Below, in pieces: positions 6,859-16,394 of a stretch of DNA of 64,000 bases. Below the pieces are notes generated by a model that saw only the letters and a program-made list of their open reading frames with translations, made no database searches and had not been told where the DNA came from. The position numbers and the translations under genes were made by a program. Every line of letters begins with the position of its first letter. Position 1 is the stretch's first letter. The stretch is taken from assembly GCA_017442825.1 (NCBI GenBank), contig JAFRYZ010000064.1, positions 1 to 64,000 of the forward strand, read 5' to 3'. Origin of the DNA: Prevotella sp. (GTDB taxonomy: Bacteria; Bacteroidota; Bacteroidia; Bacteroidales; Bacteroidaceae).

Positions 6859-8535
6859 ATGGAACAGTATCAGAGCTTCAACGCATTGATTGAAAAGAGC
6901 ATCATTGACCATTGGGACTTAGACGCTCTTACAGATTACAAAGGAAAGACACTACAATACCATGACGTAGCGCGAAAAATAGAGAAACTACATATCCTCT
7001 TCGAGAATAGTGGAGTACAGAAAGGCGACAAAATAGCCCTTTGTGGTAGGAATAGCAGCAACTGGGCTGTGGCATTCCTGGCAACACTGACTTATGGGGC
7101 TATTGCCGTACCCATCTTACACGAATTTATGCCTGATCAAGTGCATAACATCGTAAACCACTCTGACGCCAAGTTACTCTTTGCCGGCGATGTCGTTTCA
7201 ACAGTAATCGATGCTACCAAAATGCCAGCCCTTGAAGGCATTATCTACATTCCGGACTATTCACTCCTCGTTTCGCGTACAGACAAACTCACTTATGCCC
7301 GTGAACACCTGAACGAAATGTTCGGACAGAAATATCCAAAATATTTCCGTGCAGAGCACGTCAACTATTACAAAGAACAGAGTGCCGAAGAAATGGCACT
7401 AATAAACTATACAAGCGGAACAACAGGATTTTCCAAAGGAGTCATGATTCCCTATCGTGCTATGTGGAGCAATGCAGATTTTGCCGATCATGTACTCGGA
7501 AAAGATATCCATCCAGGCGATCATGTCATCAGTATTCTTCCTATGGCCCACATGTATGGAATGGCGTTCGAATTTGTTTATGAATTCCTATCAGGATGCC
7601 ATATCTACTATCTGACGCGCATCCCGTCGCCAGCCATCATTGCTCAAGCTTTTGCCGACGTGAAGCCGCGCATCATTATTGCCGTTCCGTTGATTATCGA
7701 GAAGATTATCCGCAAGAAAGTTTTCCCGAAGATACAGAACAACCGCATGCGCCTGTTGCTGAACATGCCTGTTATCAACAAAAAAGTTCGCGAAAAAATC
7801 TGTGAACAAGTGTATGAAGCTTTCGGTGGAAATGCATACGAAATCATTATCGGAGGAGCCGCACTTAATCAAGAAGTAGAGGCATTCTTGAAACGTATTG
7901 ATTTCCCATATACAGTAGGTTACGGGGCTACAGAATGTGCTCCTATCATCTGTTACCGCGATTGGCATACTTTCGTTCAGGGTTCATGCGGACAAGCAGC
8001 TTACCATCAAGAAGTGAAAGTTCTCAGTCCAGACCCAGCCAACGTACCCGGCGAAATTATTACCAGAGGACCAAACGTGATGTTGGGGTATTATAAGAAC
8101 GAGGAGGCTACTGCAGAAACCATAGACAAAGACGGATGGTATCATACCGGCGACCTTGGTCTGATGGACAATGGCGGTAACGTCTTTATCAAGGGACGCT
8201 CGAAAAATATGCTGTTAGGTTCCAATGGACAGAACATATACCCTGAAGAAATCGAAGACAAACTCAACTCTCTGCCGATGGTTATGGAGAGTGTGGTTAT
8301 CCAAGAAGGTGAAAAACTTGTAGCGTTAGTGCATCCTGATTATGACGAAGCAAAATCATTGGGCTTGACGACAGCCGACATCTCCAGCATTATGGAGCAA
8401 AACAAGATTCAGTTGAACGAAGTCATGCCGCACTACAGCAAGATTACCGATATCAGGCTACATGAAGAAGAGTTTGAGAAGACACCTAAGAAGAGCATCA
8501 AGCGTTTCCTCTACCAGCCTAAGATGTTGTTCTAA
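6859..8535 (+). CDS. AMP-dependent acyl-CoA synthetase/ligase, paralogue 2
   Basis: A close paralogue of the preceding ligase, collinear over the whole length. Motifs match: NYTSGTTGFSKGVMIPYR, YGATECAPIICY, GWYHTGDLGLMD and KTPKKSIKRFLY. The start MEQYQSF at 6859 follows the promoter by 23 bases; the in-frame upstream ATG at 6805 overlaps the -33 element and is discounted. A tandem duplication with retained individual promoters suggests either dosage or slightly different substrates; differences concentrate in the region after the central motif (HVLGKDIHPGD and the loop following ICYRDWH). The gene ends seven bases from the convergent Crp/Fnr regulator. Confidence 0.9.
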   Translation: MEQYQSFNALIEKSIIDHWDLDALTDYKGKTLQYHDVARKIEKLHILFENSGVQKGDKIALCGRNSSNWAVAFLATLTYGAIAVPILHEFMPDQVHNIVNHSDAKLLFAGDVVSTVIDATKMPALEGIIYIPDYSLLVSRTDKLTYAREHLNEMFGQKYPKYFRAEHVNYYKEQSAEEMALINYTSGTTGFSKGVMIPYRAMWSNADFADHVLGKDIHPGDHVISILPMAHMYGMAFEFVYEFLSGCHIYYLTRIPSPAIIAQAFADVKPRIIIAVPLIIEKIIRKKVFPKIQNNRMRLLLNMPVINKKVREKICEQVYEAFGGNAYEIIIGGAALNQEVEAFLKRIDFPYTVGYGATECAPIICYRDWHTFVQGSCGQAAYHQEVKVLSPDPANVPGEIITRGPNVMLGYYKNEEATAETIDKDGWYHTGDLGLMDNGGNVFIKGRSKNMLLGSNGQNIYPEEIEDKLNSLPMVMESVVIQEGEKLVALVHPDYDEAKSLGLTTADISSIMEQNKIQLNEVMPHYSKITDIRLHEEEFEKTPKKSIKRFLYQPKMLF

Positions 8536-8542
8536 GCATTTC

Positions 8543-9142
8543 TTAATCGTCTAACATTGTTGACGAACGCACACGACTGAGCGTTTCCGGTGTCATCTGC
8601 AGATAACTGGCAATGTACACCAACGGTGCCCGCAGGACCACCTGCGGCCATCGCTTGCACATCATTTTGTAACGAGCCTGAGCCGTTTCAAAACGAACGA
8701 GGTCGGCATGTACTTGTGATTGGATGAGACTTTCTTCCAGAATCTTACGATAGAGCATCTGTATGTTCACATTGCGAATAGCCACTTCCTCCAAACGTTT
8801 CTTAGGAATGGCAAAGATGTATGTGGGCTCCAGTGCTTCAACCTCAATATGGGTAGGTTCCTCTTTGAACAGACTTTCTATACACATAAAAATGGTATGG
8901 TCTTCGCCCAAATGCTCGGTGATGTTCTTGTCGTGCTTAAAATAGAACTGGCGCACCAATCCCTGTTCAATATAGTAGATATACCGACAGACTTCTCCTT
9001 CGCGGAGAATCATCTCCCCTTTCGCAAATTTCATCGGAACCAATATACTTTCCAATACATCCAGTTCATCGTGGGTCATCGTACTATATTTACGAGCCAA
9101 CTCACGCGCAACGTCTCTAGGTTCAATCGTCAGGTCTTTCAT
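8543..9142 (-). CDS. Crp/Fnr family transcriptional regulator
   Basis: Predicted cytoplasmic DNA-binding regulator of 199 residues. An N-terminal cyclic-nucleotide-binding-like beta roll (about 25-120) contains KGEMILREGEVCRYIYYIEQG, written here as a shortened family hallmark region. A C-terminal winged helix (about 150-195) has LVYIASYLQMTPETLSRVR, whose recognition helix shows the E-x-x-S-R pattern common in Bacteroidetes members. No cysteine cluster for an iron-sulfur centre is seen, so an oxygen-sensing Fnr role is unlikely. The effector is unknown. It lies convergent to the ligase pair and is a candidate, unproven, for the regulator that reads the repeated TGCACA half-sites. Confidence 0.88.
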   Translation of the reverse strand: MKDLTIEPRDVARELARKYSTMTHDELDVLESILVPMKFAKGEMILREGEVCRYIYYIEQGLVRQFYFKHDKNITEHLGEDHTIFMCIESLFKEEPTHIEVEALEPTYIFAIPKKRLEEVAIRNVNIQMLYRKILEESLIQSQVHADLVRFETAQARYKMMCKRWPQVVLRAPLVYIASYLQMTPETLSRVRSSTMLDD

Positions 9143-9211
9143 GTTTGTCCTCTCTTTCTCAATATTAGAATCTTTAGGTTGTTGTTTTCTTTGGGGAATA
9201 TAGATGGAATT

Positions 9212-11047
9212 CTAATCCAATTTCAATACAGCAAGGAAAGCTTTTTGCGGCACTTCCACATTACCGATTTGCTTCATCCTCTTCTTGCCACGCTTCTGTT
9301 TCTCCAATAGTTTTCTCTTACGGGAGACATCGCCGCCATAACACTTTGCCGTAACGTCTTTTCTAACTTGCTTTACTGTCTCGCGGGCAACGATTTTTGC
9401 TCCGATAGCTGCTTGTATGGCAATATCGAACTGCTGACGGGGGATGAGGTCTTTCAGCTTTTCACACATCCTCCGTCCTAAAGAAACGGCATTGTCATGA
9501 TGTGCCAACGTGGAAAGCGCATCGACAGGTTCACCATTGAGCAGGATGTCGAGTTTAGCCAGCTTGGACGGGCGGAAGGAGTCTATATGATAGTCGAAAG
9601 AAGCATATCCTTTCGAAATACTCTTTAGTTTGTCATAGAAGTCGATGACGATTTCACCCAATGGAATCATAAAAATCAATTCAACGCGATTACCACTGAC
9701 ATAATCTTGTTTAACTAATTCCCCTCGCTTGTCCAGGCAAAGCTTCATAATAGGACCGATATAGTTGGCATCTGTAATGATTGAAGCCTTGATATATGGT
9801 TCTTCAATATGCTCAATCATCGTCGGGTCTGGTAATCCAGACGGATTGTGAACTTCCTTTTCTCCGCCCTGTTTGTCATATACCATATAGGATACGTTGG
9901 GAACGGTAGTAATCACATCCATATTGAATTCACGGTCAAGACGCTCTTGAACAATTTCCATGTGCAACAGCCCCAAGAAACCGCAACGGAACCCAAAGCC
10001 AAGAGCCACAGATGATTCAGGTGTGAAAGTCAATGAAGCGTCGTTCAGTTGAAGCTTTTCCAGCGAAGCACGCAAGTTCTCGTAGTCCGTCGGGTCTATC
10101 GGATAGACGCCGGCAAAGACCATCGGCTTCACTTCCTGGAAACCCTCGATGGCTTTAGAACATGGGCGATCCACATGCGTAATGGTATCGCCGACCTTCA
10201 CCTCCTTAGCGTCCTTGATGCCGCTGATAATGTAACCGACCTCACCAGTAGAAAGTTGCTGGCGCGGAATCATATCCATCTTCAGTACACCTACTTCGTC
10301 AGCCGTGTATTCCATACCGGTATTAAAGAACTTCACTTTGTCGCCCTTACGAATCATTCCATTTTCAATCTTAAAATAGGCAATAATGCCTCGGAAAGAA
10401 TTGAAAACCGAGTCGAATATCAGAGCTTGCAAAGGAGCATCCTTATCACCCGTAGGAGCCGGAATACGTTCAACGACAGCACGGAGGATTCCTTCAACGC
10501 CCTCACCTGTCTTTCCTGATGCCCGCAAAATCTCATGACGTTCGCATCCTAAGAGTTCAACGATTTCGTCTTCCACCTCGTCAGGCATAGCACTTGGCAT
10601 ATCAATCTTGTTGATGACGGGAATTATTTCCAAATCGTGGTCTATTGCCATATAGAGATTGGAGATGGTTTGGGCTTGCACGCCCTGTGTCGCATCCACA
10701 ACGAGAATGGCTCCTTCGCATGCCGCAATGCTTCGTGACACCTCATAAGAGAAGTCAACATGTCCCGGAGTGTCAATCAAGTTCAAGATGTACTTACCTT
10801 GTTCTGGAACATTTTTATTGGAACCGATGACATCATTACCATTATCAGCCATTCCGTCATAGGCATATTCCATTTGTATAGCATGACTCTTGATGGTAAT
10901 TCCCCTCTCCTTCTCCAAATCCATGTCATCGAGCATCTGCCCTTCAGTAATCTGAATGGTTTGAGTATGTTCCAGCAATCGGTCAGCAATGGTAGACTTT
11001 CCGTGGTCGATGTGGGCAATTATACAGAAATTTCTGATATGGTTCAT
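9212..11047 (-). CDS. lepA: Elongation factor 4 (LepA), translational GTPase
   Basis: Ribosome-associated GTPase that back-translocates or remodels stalled ribosomes. From Met at 11047 the G1 motif AHIDHGKST lies at residues 11-19, switch II is [12 protein letters not shown], and NKID forms G4. The EF-G-like domains II, III and V follow, then the LepA-specific C-terminal domain with [20 protein letters not shown]-type sequence and a lysine-rich tail GKKRMKQIG. Length of about 611 residues fits the family at roughly 600. An upstream in-frame extension to 11155 is rejected because it is hydrophobic and unlike any LepA. A -7 match TATTTTTG lies on the complement of 11117-11124. Confidence 0.97.
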   Translation of the reverse strand: MNHIRNFCIIAHIDHGKSTIADRLLEHTQTIQITEGQMLDDMDLEKERGITIKSHAIQMEYAYDGMADNGNDVIGSNKNVPEQGKYILNLIDTPGHVDFSYEVSRSIAACEGAILVVDATQGVQAQTISNLYMAIDHDLEIIPVINKIDMPSAMPDEVEDEIVELLGCERHEILRASGKTGEGVEGILRAVVERIPAPTGDKDAPLQALIFDSVFNSFRGIIAYFKIENGMIRKGDKVKFFNTGMEYTADEVGVLKMDMIPRQQLSTGEVGYIISGIKDAKEVKVGDTITHVDRPCSKAIEGFQEVKPMVFAGVYPIDPTDYENLRASLEKLQLNDASLTFTPESSVALGFGFRCGFLGLLHMEIVQERLDREFNMDVITTVPNVSYMVYDKQGGEKEVHNPSGLPDPTMIEHIEEPYIKASIITDANYIGPIMKLCLDKRGELVKQDYVSGNRVELIFMIPLGEIVIDFYDKLKSISKGYASFDYHIDSFRPSKLAKLDILLNGEPVDALSTLAHHDNAVSLGRRMCEKLKDLIPRQQFDIAIQAAIGAKIVARETVKQVRKDVTAKCYGGDVSRKRKLLEKQKRGKKRMKQIGNVEVPQKAFLAVLKLD

Positions 11048-11217
11048 TGTGATAATTTGTCTTTTTCCGTTATGCATCGATACGACAAATACGTATTCAT
11101 GCAAAATATGATTTTGCAAAAATACGAAGAAAAAATTAAATTCACGAAAGTGCAAGATGATATTTCGTAAAAAACTTATATCTTTGCATATTGTAATACC
11201 GCAACAACTGTTCTGAT

Positions 11218-11610
11218 ATGAAAAAAGGAATCATTCTGTTAGTTGGTGTCGCTATGCTTACTGCTTGTCATGAGAGCTTAGAAGAACGAGCTGAGCGCGA
11301 AGCCAAAGAGTTTACTGAAAAGAACTGTCCGACGCCCGTGAGAGAAAACACACGCACCGACAGCCTTACCTACGACAAAGAAAGTCGTACTATAGGTTAC
11401 TGGTACACCCTCTGCGGTCAAGCCGACAATGCAGAAGCTATCGAGGCAGATAAAGAAAAACTGGTTGGAATCCTCCGCAACGAGCTAAAGGCTTCTACAC
11501 AAATGAAAGCCTACAAGGATGCCGGTTTCGGAATCAGGTATGTCTATCATTCAGAGAAGAATCCTCAACAGGTATTGTTAGATGTTGTTTTCTCGGAAAA
11601 AGACTACTGA
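11218..11610 (+). CDS. Small lipoprotein of unknown function
   Basis: Predicted lipoprotein of 130 residues. The signal [17 protein letters not shown] ends in an LTAC lipobox, so the mature protein would start at Cys17 and be anchored to a membrane. The mature part is charged, begins with a short helical acidic/basic stretch ([19 protein letters not shown]) and contains one further cysteine (LCGQADNAE), with beta-rich sequence at the end ([21 protein letters not shown]). I do not recognise a named family. A TATCTTTG -7 element at 11179-11186 lies 31 bases upstream of the ATG. It is divergent from lepA and is followed by a tandem duplication. Confidence 0.75.
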   Translation: MKKGIILLVGVAMLTACHESLEERAEREAKEFTEKNCPTPVRENTRTDSLTYDKESRTIGYWYTLCGQADNAEAIEADKEKLVGILRNELKASTQMKAYKDAGFGIRYVYHSEKNPQQVLLDVVFSEKDY

Positions 11611-11675
11611 TTCCTTCAGCAACACATTTCATTCTAATGAAATTCCTTCAACAGCACATTTCATTCTAATGAAAT
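11611..11675. repeat. 32-nt tandem duplication with two hairpins
   Basis: Two adjacent 32-base copies (11611-11642 and 11643-11674) differ at only two positions. Each contains the palindrome ATTTCATT-CT-AATGAAAT (11626-11643 and 11658-11675). It sits directly after the lipoprotein stop codon and may contribute to transcript end formation. Confidence 0.85.
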
Positions 11676-11684
11676 CAGGAACAC

Positions 11685-11722
11685 AAAAAACAAAGGGATG
11701 CACAAGTTTGTACATCCCTTTG
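11685..11722 (-). terminator. Terminator of the TSCPD gene
   Basis: CAAAGGGATG (11691-11700) pairs with CATCCCTTTG (11713-11722). Read on the minus strand the hairpin follows the TSCPD stop codon by two bases and is followed by a run of six T, a classic intrinsic terminator. It would also face transcripts of the lipoprotein gene. Confidence 0.8.
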
Positions 11723-11724
11723 CT

Positions 11725-11979
11725 CTATCCTATCACTTTTTTCAAAGCCTTTGCCAACTGATCAGGACAGCTGGTAGGTTTGCTTCCGCATCTAATACCT
11801 TCGACGCGGCTGATGACCTCTTCTGCCTTCATGCCCTTGACCAATGTGCGGATACCTTGCAGGTTGCCGTGACAGCCTCCAACAAAGACAACATCTTGGA
11901 TGACGTTGTTGTCATCGACTTCTACATCAATAAACTTTGAACAAGTCCCAGATGTAGGGTAAGTAATGCGCTTTCCCAT
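11725..11979 (-). CDS. TSCPD-domain small protein (TIGR03905-type)
   Basis: A complete protein of 84 residues made of a single TSCPD domain, a module also found near the C-terminus of class II ribonucleotide reductases. Visible features: TSGTCSKFIDVEV near the start, VGGCHGN, IRCGSKPTSCPDQLAKAL near the end. Three conserved cysteine motifs suggest metal binding, though this is inferred. Stand-alone members are of unknown function. It lies six bases downstream of yebC on the same strand and is probably co-transcribed with it, ending at a clear terminator. Confidence 0.88.
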   Translation of the reverse strand: MGKRITYPTSGTCSKFIDVEVDDNNVIQDVVFVGGCHGNLQGIRTLVKGMKAEEVISRVEGIRCGSKPTSCPDQLAKALKKVIG

Positions 11980-11985
11980 CGTCGA

Positions 11986-12711
11986 TTATTCCGGCTTCAT
12001 GTTGGTGTAAACGGTCTGAACATCGTCAAACTCTTCGAGCCTCTCAACCATCTTGTCAATGGTAGCACGTTCTTCCTCGCTGACCTCTTTCAGATCGTTC
12101 GGAATGCGGGTAAACTCAGCTCCAGTAACCTCAAAGCCTTCCGTCTCCAAATGTTTCTGCAGTTCTCCGAAACTTGTCGGCTCTGCATAGATGGTAATTT
12201 CGTTGGTCTCCTCATCTTCATCGAACTCGTCTTCCACGCCATAATCAATGAGGTCAAGGATGAGTTCGTCCATATCCAATCCTTCCTTTTTCTTGAACGT
12301 AAAGACGGCTTTGTGGTCGAAAAGGAAACTCAACGAGCCCTGGGTACCGAGGTTTCCGTTGAACTTATTGAATACCGAACGAACATCTCCTACGGTACGC
12401 GTGGTGTTGTCGGTGAGCGTTTCTACGAAGATAGCAATGCCGTGAGGTCCATATCCCTCGTAAGTCACTTCTTTATAGTCGCTCTGATCTTTACCCATCG
12501 CATTCTTGATAGCACGCTCAATATTATCTTTCGGCATGTTCTCGCGCTTTGCGTTGGCAATGATGGCGCGAAGGGCAGGGTTCATGTCTGGCTCTGGTCC
12601 GCCAGCCTTCACGGCGATAGCAATCTGTTTTCCGATTTTGGTAAAAGTTTTGGCCATGTGGCCCCATCTCTTCAGCTTTGCTGCTTTACGATATTCAAAT
12701 GCTCTTCCCAT
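11986..12711 (-). CDS. YebC/PmpR (TACO1) family protein
   Basis: Cytoplasmic protein of 241 residues. It opens with the family signature MGRAFEYRKAAKLKRWG (usually MAGHSKWANIKHRK in gammaproteobacteria; the Bacteroidetes form differs). It continues with NPALRAIIANAKRENMPKDN, the block YEGYGPHGIAIFVETLTDN and a C-terminal VERLEEFDDVQTVYTN. The family was first described as transcriptional regulators and more recently linked to relief of ribosome stalling at proline-rich stretches. It is probably the first gene of a two-gene unit with the TSCPD protein. Confidence 0.93.
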   Translation of the reverse strand: MGRAFEYRKAAKLKRWGHMAKTFTKIGKQIAIAVKAGGPEPDMNPALRAIIANAKRENMPKDNIERAIKNAMGKDQSDYKEVTYEGYGPHGIAIFVETLTDNTTRTVGDVRSVFNKFNGNLGTQGSLSFLFDHKAVFTFKKKEGLDMDELILDLIDYGVEDEFDEDEETNEITIYAEPTSFGELQKHLETEGFEVTGAEFTRIPNDLKEVSEEERATIDKMVERLEEFDDVQTVYTNMKPE

Positions 12712-12834
12712 AGTTTTAATTTTTTTCCGAAGATTACAAAGATTACACTGATTTATCCTTGCGAATCTCTCATAATCCAGGCTTCTATTTTTTTTATTTA
12801 TTGATAATCATCTTTTACTATTCGTTGCTGTCGA

Positions 12835-15330
12835 TTACCTCAGTTCTGCATTCAACTGCTTTTTCAACTGCGTAATCAGTTTCTGCATAATAGCATCAAT
12901 CTGCTTGTCGTTAAGTGTTTTCTGTTCATCCTGCAAGATGAAGTTGACGGCATACGACTTCTTGCCCTCGGGTAGGTTCTTGCCTTCATAGACATCGAAG
13001 AGTTCCACGCTCTTCAAGAGTTTCTTTTCCGCCTGACGGGCAATCTGCTCAATCTGGGCAAACTCGATGTTCTTGTCGAGCAGCAAGGCAAGGTCACGAC
13101 TGACACTCGGGAACTTCGACAATTCCGTAAAGAGCACTGCCGCCTTCTTCGTGGCTTTCATCAGCGCGTTCCAATGCAAATCAGCATAGAAGACAGGACG
13201 ATCGAGGTCAAACTTCTTTTGTATCTTGCGACTGACGACGCCCATTTCTGCGAGCACCTTTCCTCCGCGGTTTTTCAATACAAGAGCTTTGTCGAAGGCG
13301 TCACTTGCAGATTTCTCCATGACCACCATACCCTGAAGTATTCCAATTCTTCGGAACACGTTCTGCACATAAGCCTTCAGCTCGTAGAAAGTAGCATCTT
13401 CGTCGGGATGAGCCCATGAGCCTTCAACACGCTTTCCCGTCAGCCAGATAGCGAGGTGCATCTCCTCCGAATAGGCTTTGATGGGATTTCCATCTTCATT
13501 TTGAGCCAACTTTTGCTGTTCTTCTGCGTCACGTTCGGGATTAAAGTAATAGCAGTTACCAAACTCGAAGAAGCGAAGGTTGGCATTCTTGCGGTTTACG
13601 TTACGCAAGATGCTCTCCAAACCGCCGAACAGCAAGGTCTGACGCATCACGCCGAGATCGGCCGAAAGGGGATTCATCACCTTGACGGTTTTCTCCATCG
13701 GGAAACTGGTCAGGTTGTTGTCGTAATAGGATAACTTGCTCAGCGAGTTATTCAAGATTTCATTAAACCCACTGCCCACAAGTTGTTCTGCCACAAGATT
13801 TTCCAACTTGTGCTTGCGGTCTTCGTCTTCAGGCAACACGAGCGACGACTTCAACTGCGTAGGAATCTCCACATTGTTATATCCGTAGATGCGAAGAATG
13901 TCTTCCACCACGTCGCACGGACGCTGTACATCCACGCGATATGCGGGTACTTCCAACTCCAATCCGTCGGCACTTTCCGAAAGAATTTTCATTTCGAGCG
14001 AAGTGACAATTTCTTTTATCGTATCTTCTCCCAACTCCTTACCAATCAGTGAATTGACATAATCGTATTGAAGTGAAACGTGAGCATTCTCTATCTGGTT
14101 AGGATACTCGTCACGAATCTCCATTGAGACTTTTCCTCCTGCCAGTTCCTTGCAGAGAATAGCCGCCTGTTTCAAGGCGTAAATGGTGCCGTTAGGGTCG
14201 ATTCCGCGCTCGAAACGGAAGGATGCATCAGTACTGAGACCGTGACGGCGGGCAGACTTGCGAATCCATGTGGGGTGGAAATAGGCACTCTCCAGAACGA
14301 CGTTTTTCGTAGTTTCGTATGTTCCGCTACCCTTTCCGCCGAAGACTCCGGCGATACACATGGGTTCTTCGGTGTTGCAAATGGCAAGGTCGTGCTCACC
14401 CAAGACATGCTCTTCGCCGTCGAGAGTTACGAACTTCTTGCCTTCGTTCTTGTCTTTCACAATGATGTGGTTTCCGGTCACCATGTCTGCGTCAAAGCAG
14501 TGCAGAGGTTGTCCGTAGGCCATCATCACGTAGTTGGTGATATCTACGATATTGTTGATGGGGCGCAAGCCGATGACGGTCAGCTTGTTTTTCAACCAGT
14601 CGGGCGACTCCTTTACCTCACAATCAGAGATAGAGACACAGGCATATCGTTTGCACGCCTCCGTATTTTCAATCGTCACCTCGATGGGCAGATCATGATT
14701 ATCAACTGCAAACGAGTCGCATGAAGGTCGGTGCAGGCTGGTCTTCATGCCGCGAGCCTTCATCCATGCATACAGGTCGCGAGCAACTCCATAGTGCGAC
14801 AACGCATCGGCGCGGTTGGCTGTGATGTCAACTTCGATAATCCAGTCGCTCTCCAAATGATAGTATTCGGCTGCCGGCTGACCAACGGGAGCATCTTCAG
14901 GCAGCACGATGATACCCTCGTGCGAGGTGCCGATACCAATCTCGTCCTCTGCACATATCATACCGTTCGACTCCACTCCGCGGAGCTTCGACTTCTTGAT
15001 AACAAACTCCTTATCGCCATCGTAGAGCACGCAGCCGAGGTCAGCCACGATTACTTTCTGTCCGGCTGCCACATTGGGTGCACCGCAAACAATCTGCTGG
15101 GGTTCATCTTTGCCCAAATCAACGGTGGTTACGTGCAGGTGGTCACTATTGGGATGGTCCTCACACGTCAGCACTTTACCCACGTAGAGTCCTTTCAGTC
15201 CGCCCTTGATAGTCTGTACTTCTTCCAGCGCGTCAACTTCCAGTCCGCTCGATGTCAGAGCGTCTGCCACCTCTTGCGGCGTCATGTCGAAGTCAACGTA
15301 TTCTTTCAGCCATTTAAATGAAATGTTCAT
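12835..15330 (-). CDS. pheT: Phenylalanine--tRNA ligase beta subunit
   Basis: Beta subunit of the alpha2-beta2 synthetase that charges tRNA-Phe. 831 residues, long-form bacterial type. Order: N-terminal MNISFKWLKEYVDF, a tRNA-binding (EMAP-like) domain at about 40-150 (VGKVLTCEDHPNSDHLHVT), the B3/B4 editing domain (about 210-400, with NIVDITNYVMMAYGQPLHCFD), B5 domain (about 405-480), the catalytic-core-like region (about 490-700) and the C-terminal ferredoxin-fold anticodon-binding domain (FPSVSRDLALLLDKN). The alpha subunit gene is not adjacent, which is common in Bacteroidetes. A full-consensus promoter upstream gives a leader of about 100 bases; no T-box was recognised in it. Confidence 0.97.
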   Translation of the reverse strand: MNISFKWLKEYVDFDMTPQEVADALTSSGLEVDALEEVQTIKGGLKGLYVGKVLTCEDHPNSDHLHVTTVDLGKDEPQQIVCGAPNVAAGQKVIVADLGCVLYDGDKEFVIKKSKLRGVESNGMICAEDEIGIGTSHEGIIVLPEDAPVGQPAAEYYHLESDWIIEVDITANRADALSHYGVARDLYAWMKARGMKTSLHRPSCDSFAVDNHDLPIEVTIENTEACKRYACVSISDCEVKESPDWLKNKLTVIGLRPINNIVDITNYVMMAYGQPLHCFDADMVTGNHIIVKDKNEGKKFVTLDGEEHVLGEHDLAICNTEEPMCIAGVFGGKGSGTYETTKNVVLESAYFHPTWIRKSARRHGLSTDASFRFERGIDPNGTIYALKQAAILCKELAGGKVSMEIRDEYPNQIENAHVSLQYDYVNSLIGKELGEDTIKEIVTSLEMKILSESADGLELEVPAYRVDVQRPCDVVEDILRIYGYNNVEIPTQLKSSLVLPEDEDRKHKLENLVAEQLVGSGFNEILNNSLSKLSYYDNNLTSFPMEKTVKVMNPLSADLGVMRQTLLFGGLESILRNVNRKNANLRFFEFGNCYYFNPERDAEEQQKLAQNEDGNPIKAYSEEMHLAIWLTGKRVEGSWAHPDEDATFYELKAYVQNVFRRIGILQGMVVMEKSASDAFDKALVLKNRGGKVLAEMGVVSRKIQKKFDLDRPVFYADLHWNALMKATKKAAVLFTELSKFPSVSRDLALLLDKNIEFAQIEQIARQAEKKLLKSVELFDVYEGKNLPEGKKSYAVNFILQDEQKTLNDKQIDAIMQKLITQLKKQLNAELR

Positions 15331-15437
15331 ATCGTGTTGTTTATTTTCTTTAATGTCGTGAGCGTTACCCCTTCTACCGAGATGTTCTTTTCATTGTTCA
15401 AATGCTTATGCACAACCCATGTTTACGAAGGGACGTG

Positions 15438-15469
15438 CAAAGGTACATATTTCCCATCAATCCACCAAA
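15438..15469 (-). promoter_or_regulatory. pheT promoter
   Basis: On the minus strand TTTG (complement of 15466-15469), 20 bases, TACCTTTG (complement of 15438-15445). The start point near 15434 implies a leader of about 100 bases. Confidence 0.75.
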
Positions 15470-15515
15470 TTTTCAGCATGTGTAAGTGTCGATTATCTTT
15501 CCAAACTCATAAATT

Positions 15516-16190
15516 CTACCAATAGCCGATGTTGTAAGTCACATCACCATTGTAGCTGCCGGTCGTAATGGTCGCCGATGCTTCAACCGTACGTCCTTTC
15601 CCGTCCCTTTTCTTCACTTGATGATTTTTTGGTAAAGTTGGAGTTTCGTTGAAAAAGATGACCAATGGCGGATACACCTCCATACCGCTTCTGGTAAATG
15701 CTCGTCCCTCCTTGTCATAATTGAAGATTTTTGATTCGCCATTAGTTATCAAACGCACGATACGTCCGTTTTCATAGAACAGGGAAGCTATCTTTTCCGA
15801 CTTTTTGTTCTCCGTTCTGAACACCGTCGTCTCTATCCCGTCCTGGCGATATGAAAACGTAGTATGGTAAGGTTCTGTTTTCGTCGGCTCTTCACTATCA
15901 ATGTCCTCGTTCACACCATCACATCTCGTCGCCCTCCCGTTTTTCATTTGCAACGTCCCAGAATCACCGTGGTCTGTATATTCCACACTCGTCAGTTGTC
16001 CGTTGCGATCGAAGTGGTAAGTATATCCAAAACCAGCTTCGAAACCAAAAGCCACACTCTTCACGCCCTTACTAAATCCCAACACCTGGGCGTCTGTACG
16101 TCCACTCTGCGTTGCAGACCAGCCTTCTGCAGCCATCAAGAGCAACGCGGCCAATACAGTCTGCACTATCAAAAAATGTCTCTTTCCCAT
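15516..16190 (-). CDS. Secreted protein of unknown function
   Basis: Protein of 224 residues with a Sec signal peptide (MGKRHFLIVQTVLAALLLMA, cleavage near WSA). The mature part reads like short beta-strand repeats with Gly-Asn-Asp turns: YTYHFDRNGQLTSVEY, LFYENGRIVRLITNG, IFNYDKEGRAFTR. These resemble degenerate YD/RHS-type or toxin-antitoxin-repeat-like strands, but they are too few to assign. No catalytic motif was recognised. A promoter-like pair lies upstream: CTTG (complement of 16246-16249), 20 bases, TATCTTTG (complement of 16218-16225). Periplasmic or outer-membrane location is inferred. Confidence 0.7.
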   Translation of the reverse strand: MGKRHFLIVQTVLAALLLMAAEGWSATQSGRTDAQVLGFSKGVKSVAFGFEAGFGYTYHFDRNGQLTSVEYTDHGDSGTLQMKNGRATRCDGVNEDIDSEEPTKTEPYHTTFSYRQDGIETTVFRTENKKSEKIASLFYENGRIVRLITNGESKIFNYDKEGRAFTRSGMEVYPPLVIFFNETPTLPKNHQVKKRDGKGRTVEASATITTGSYNGDVTYNIGYW

Positions 16191-16300
16191 GTCGTTTTAT
16201 GTTTTTAAGTTACTTTGCAAAGATAACATTTTTATTTTAATTTTGCAAGGATTTCATATGAAAATTCTTCATTAAAATCGAGAAAGCACAATTGCATTTC

Positions 16301-16383
16301 AACTACAATGAGTTTGCGCGGCAATTACTATGAGTTTACGCGGCAATTACTATGAGTTTGCGCTGCAATTACTATGAGTTTGG
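16301..16383. repeat. 22-nt tandem array (3.8 copies)
   Basis: Units of exactly 22 bases begin at 16301, 16323, 16345 and 16367. Each has the form AATTACTATGAGTTTGCGCG plus GC with a few changes; the last is cut after 17 bases. The unit itself is not palindromic. Confidence 0.9.
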
Positions 16384-16394
16384 ACAAGCAAGGC

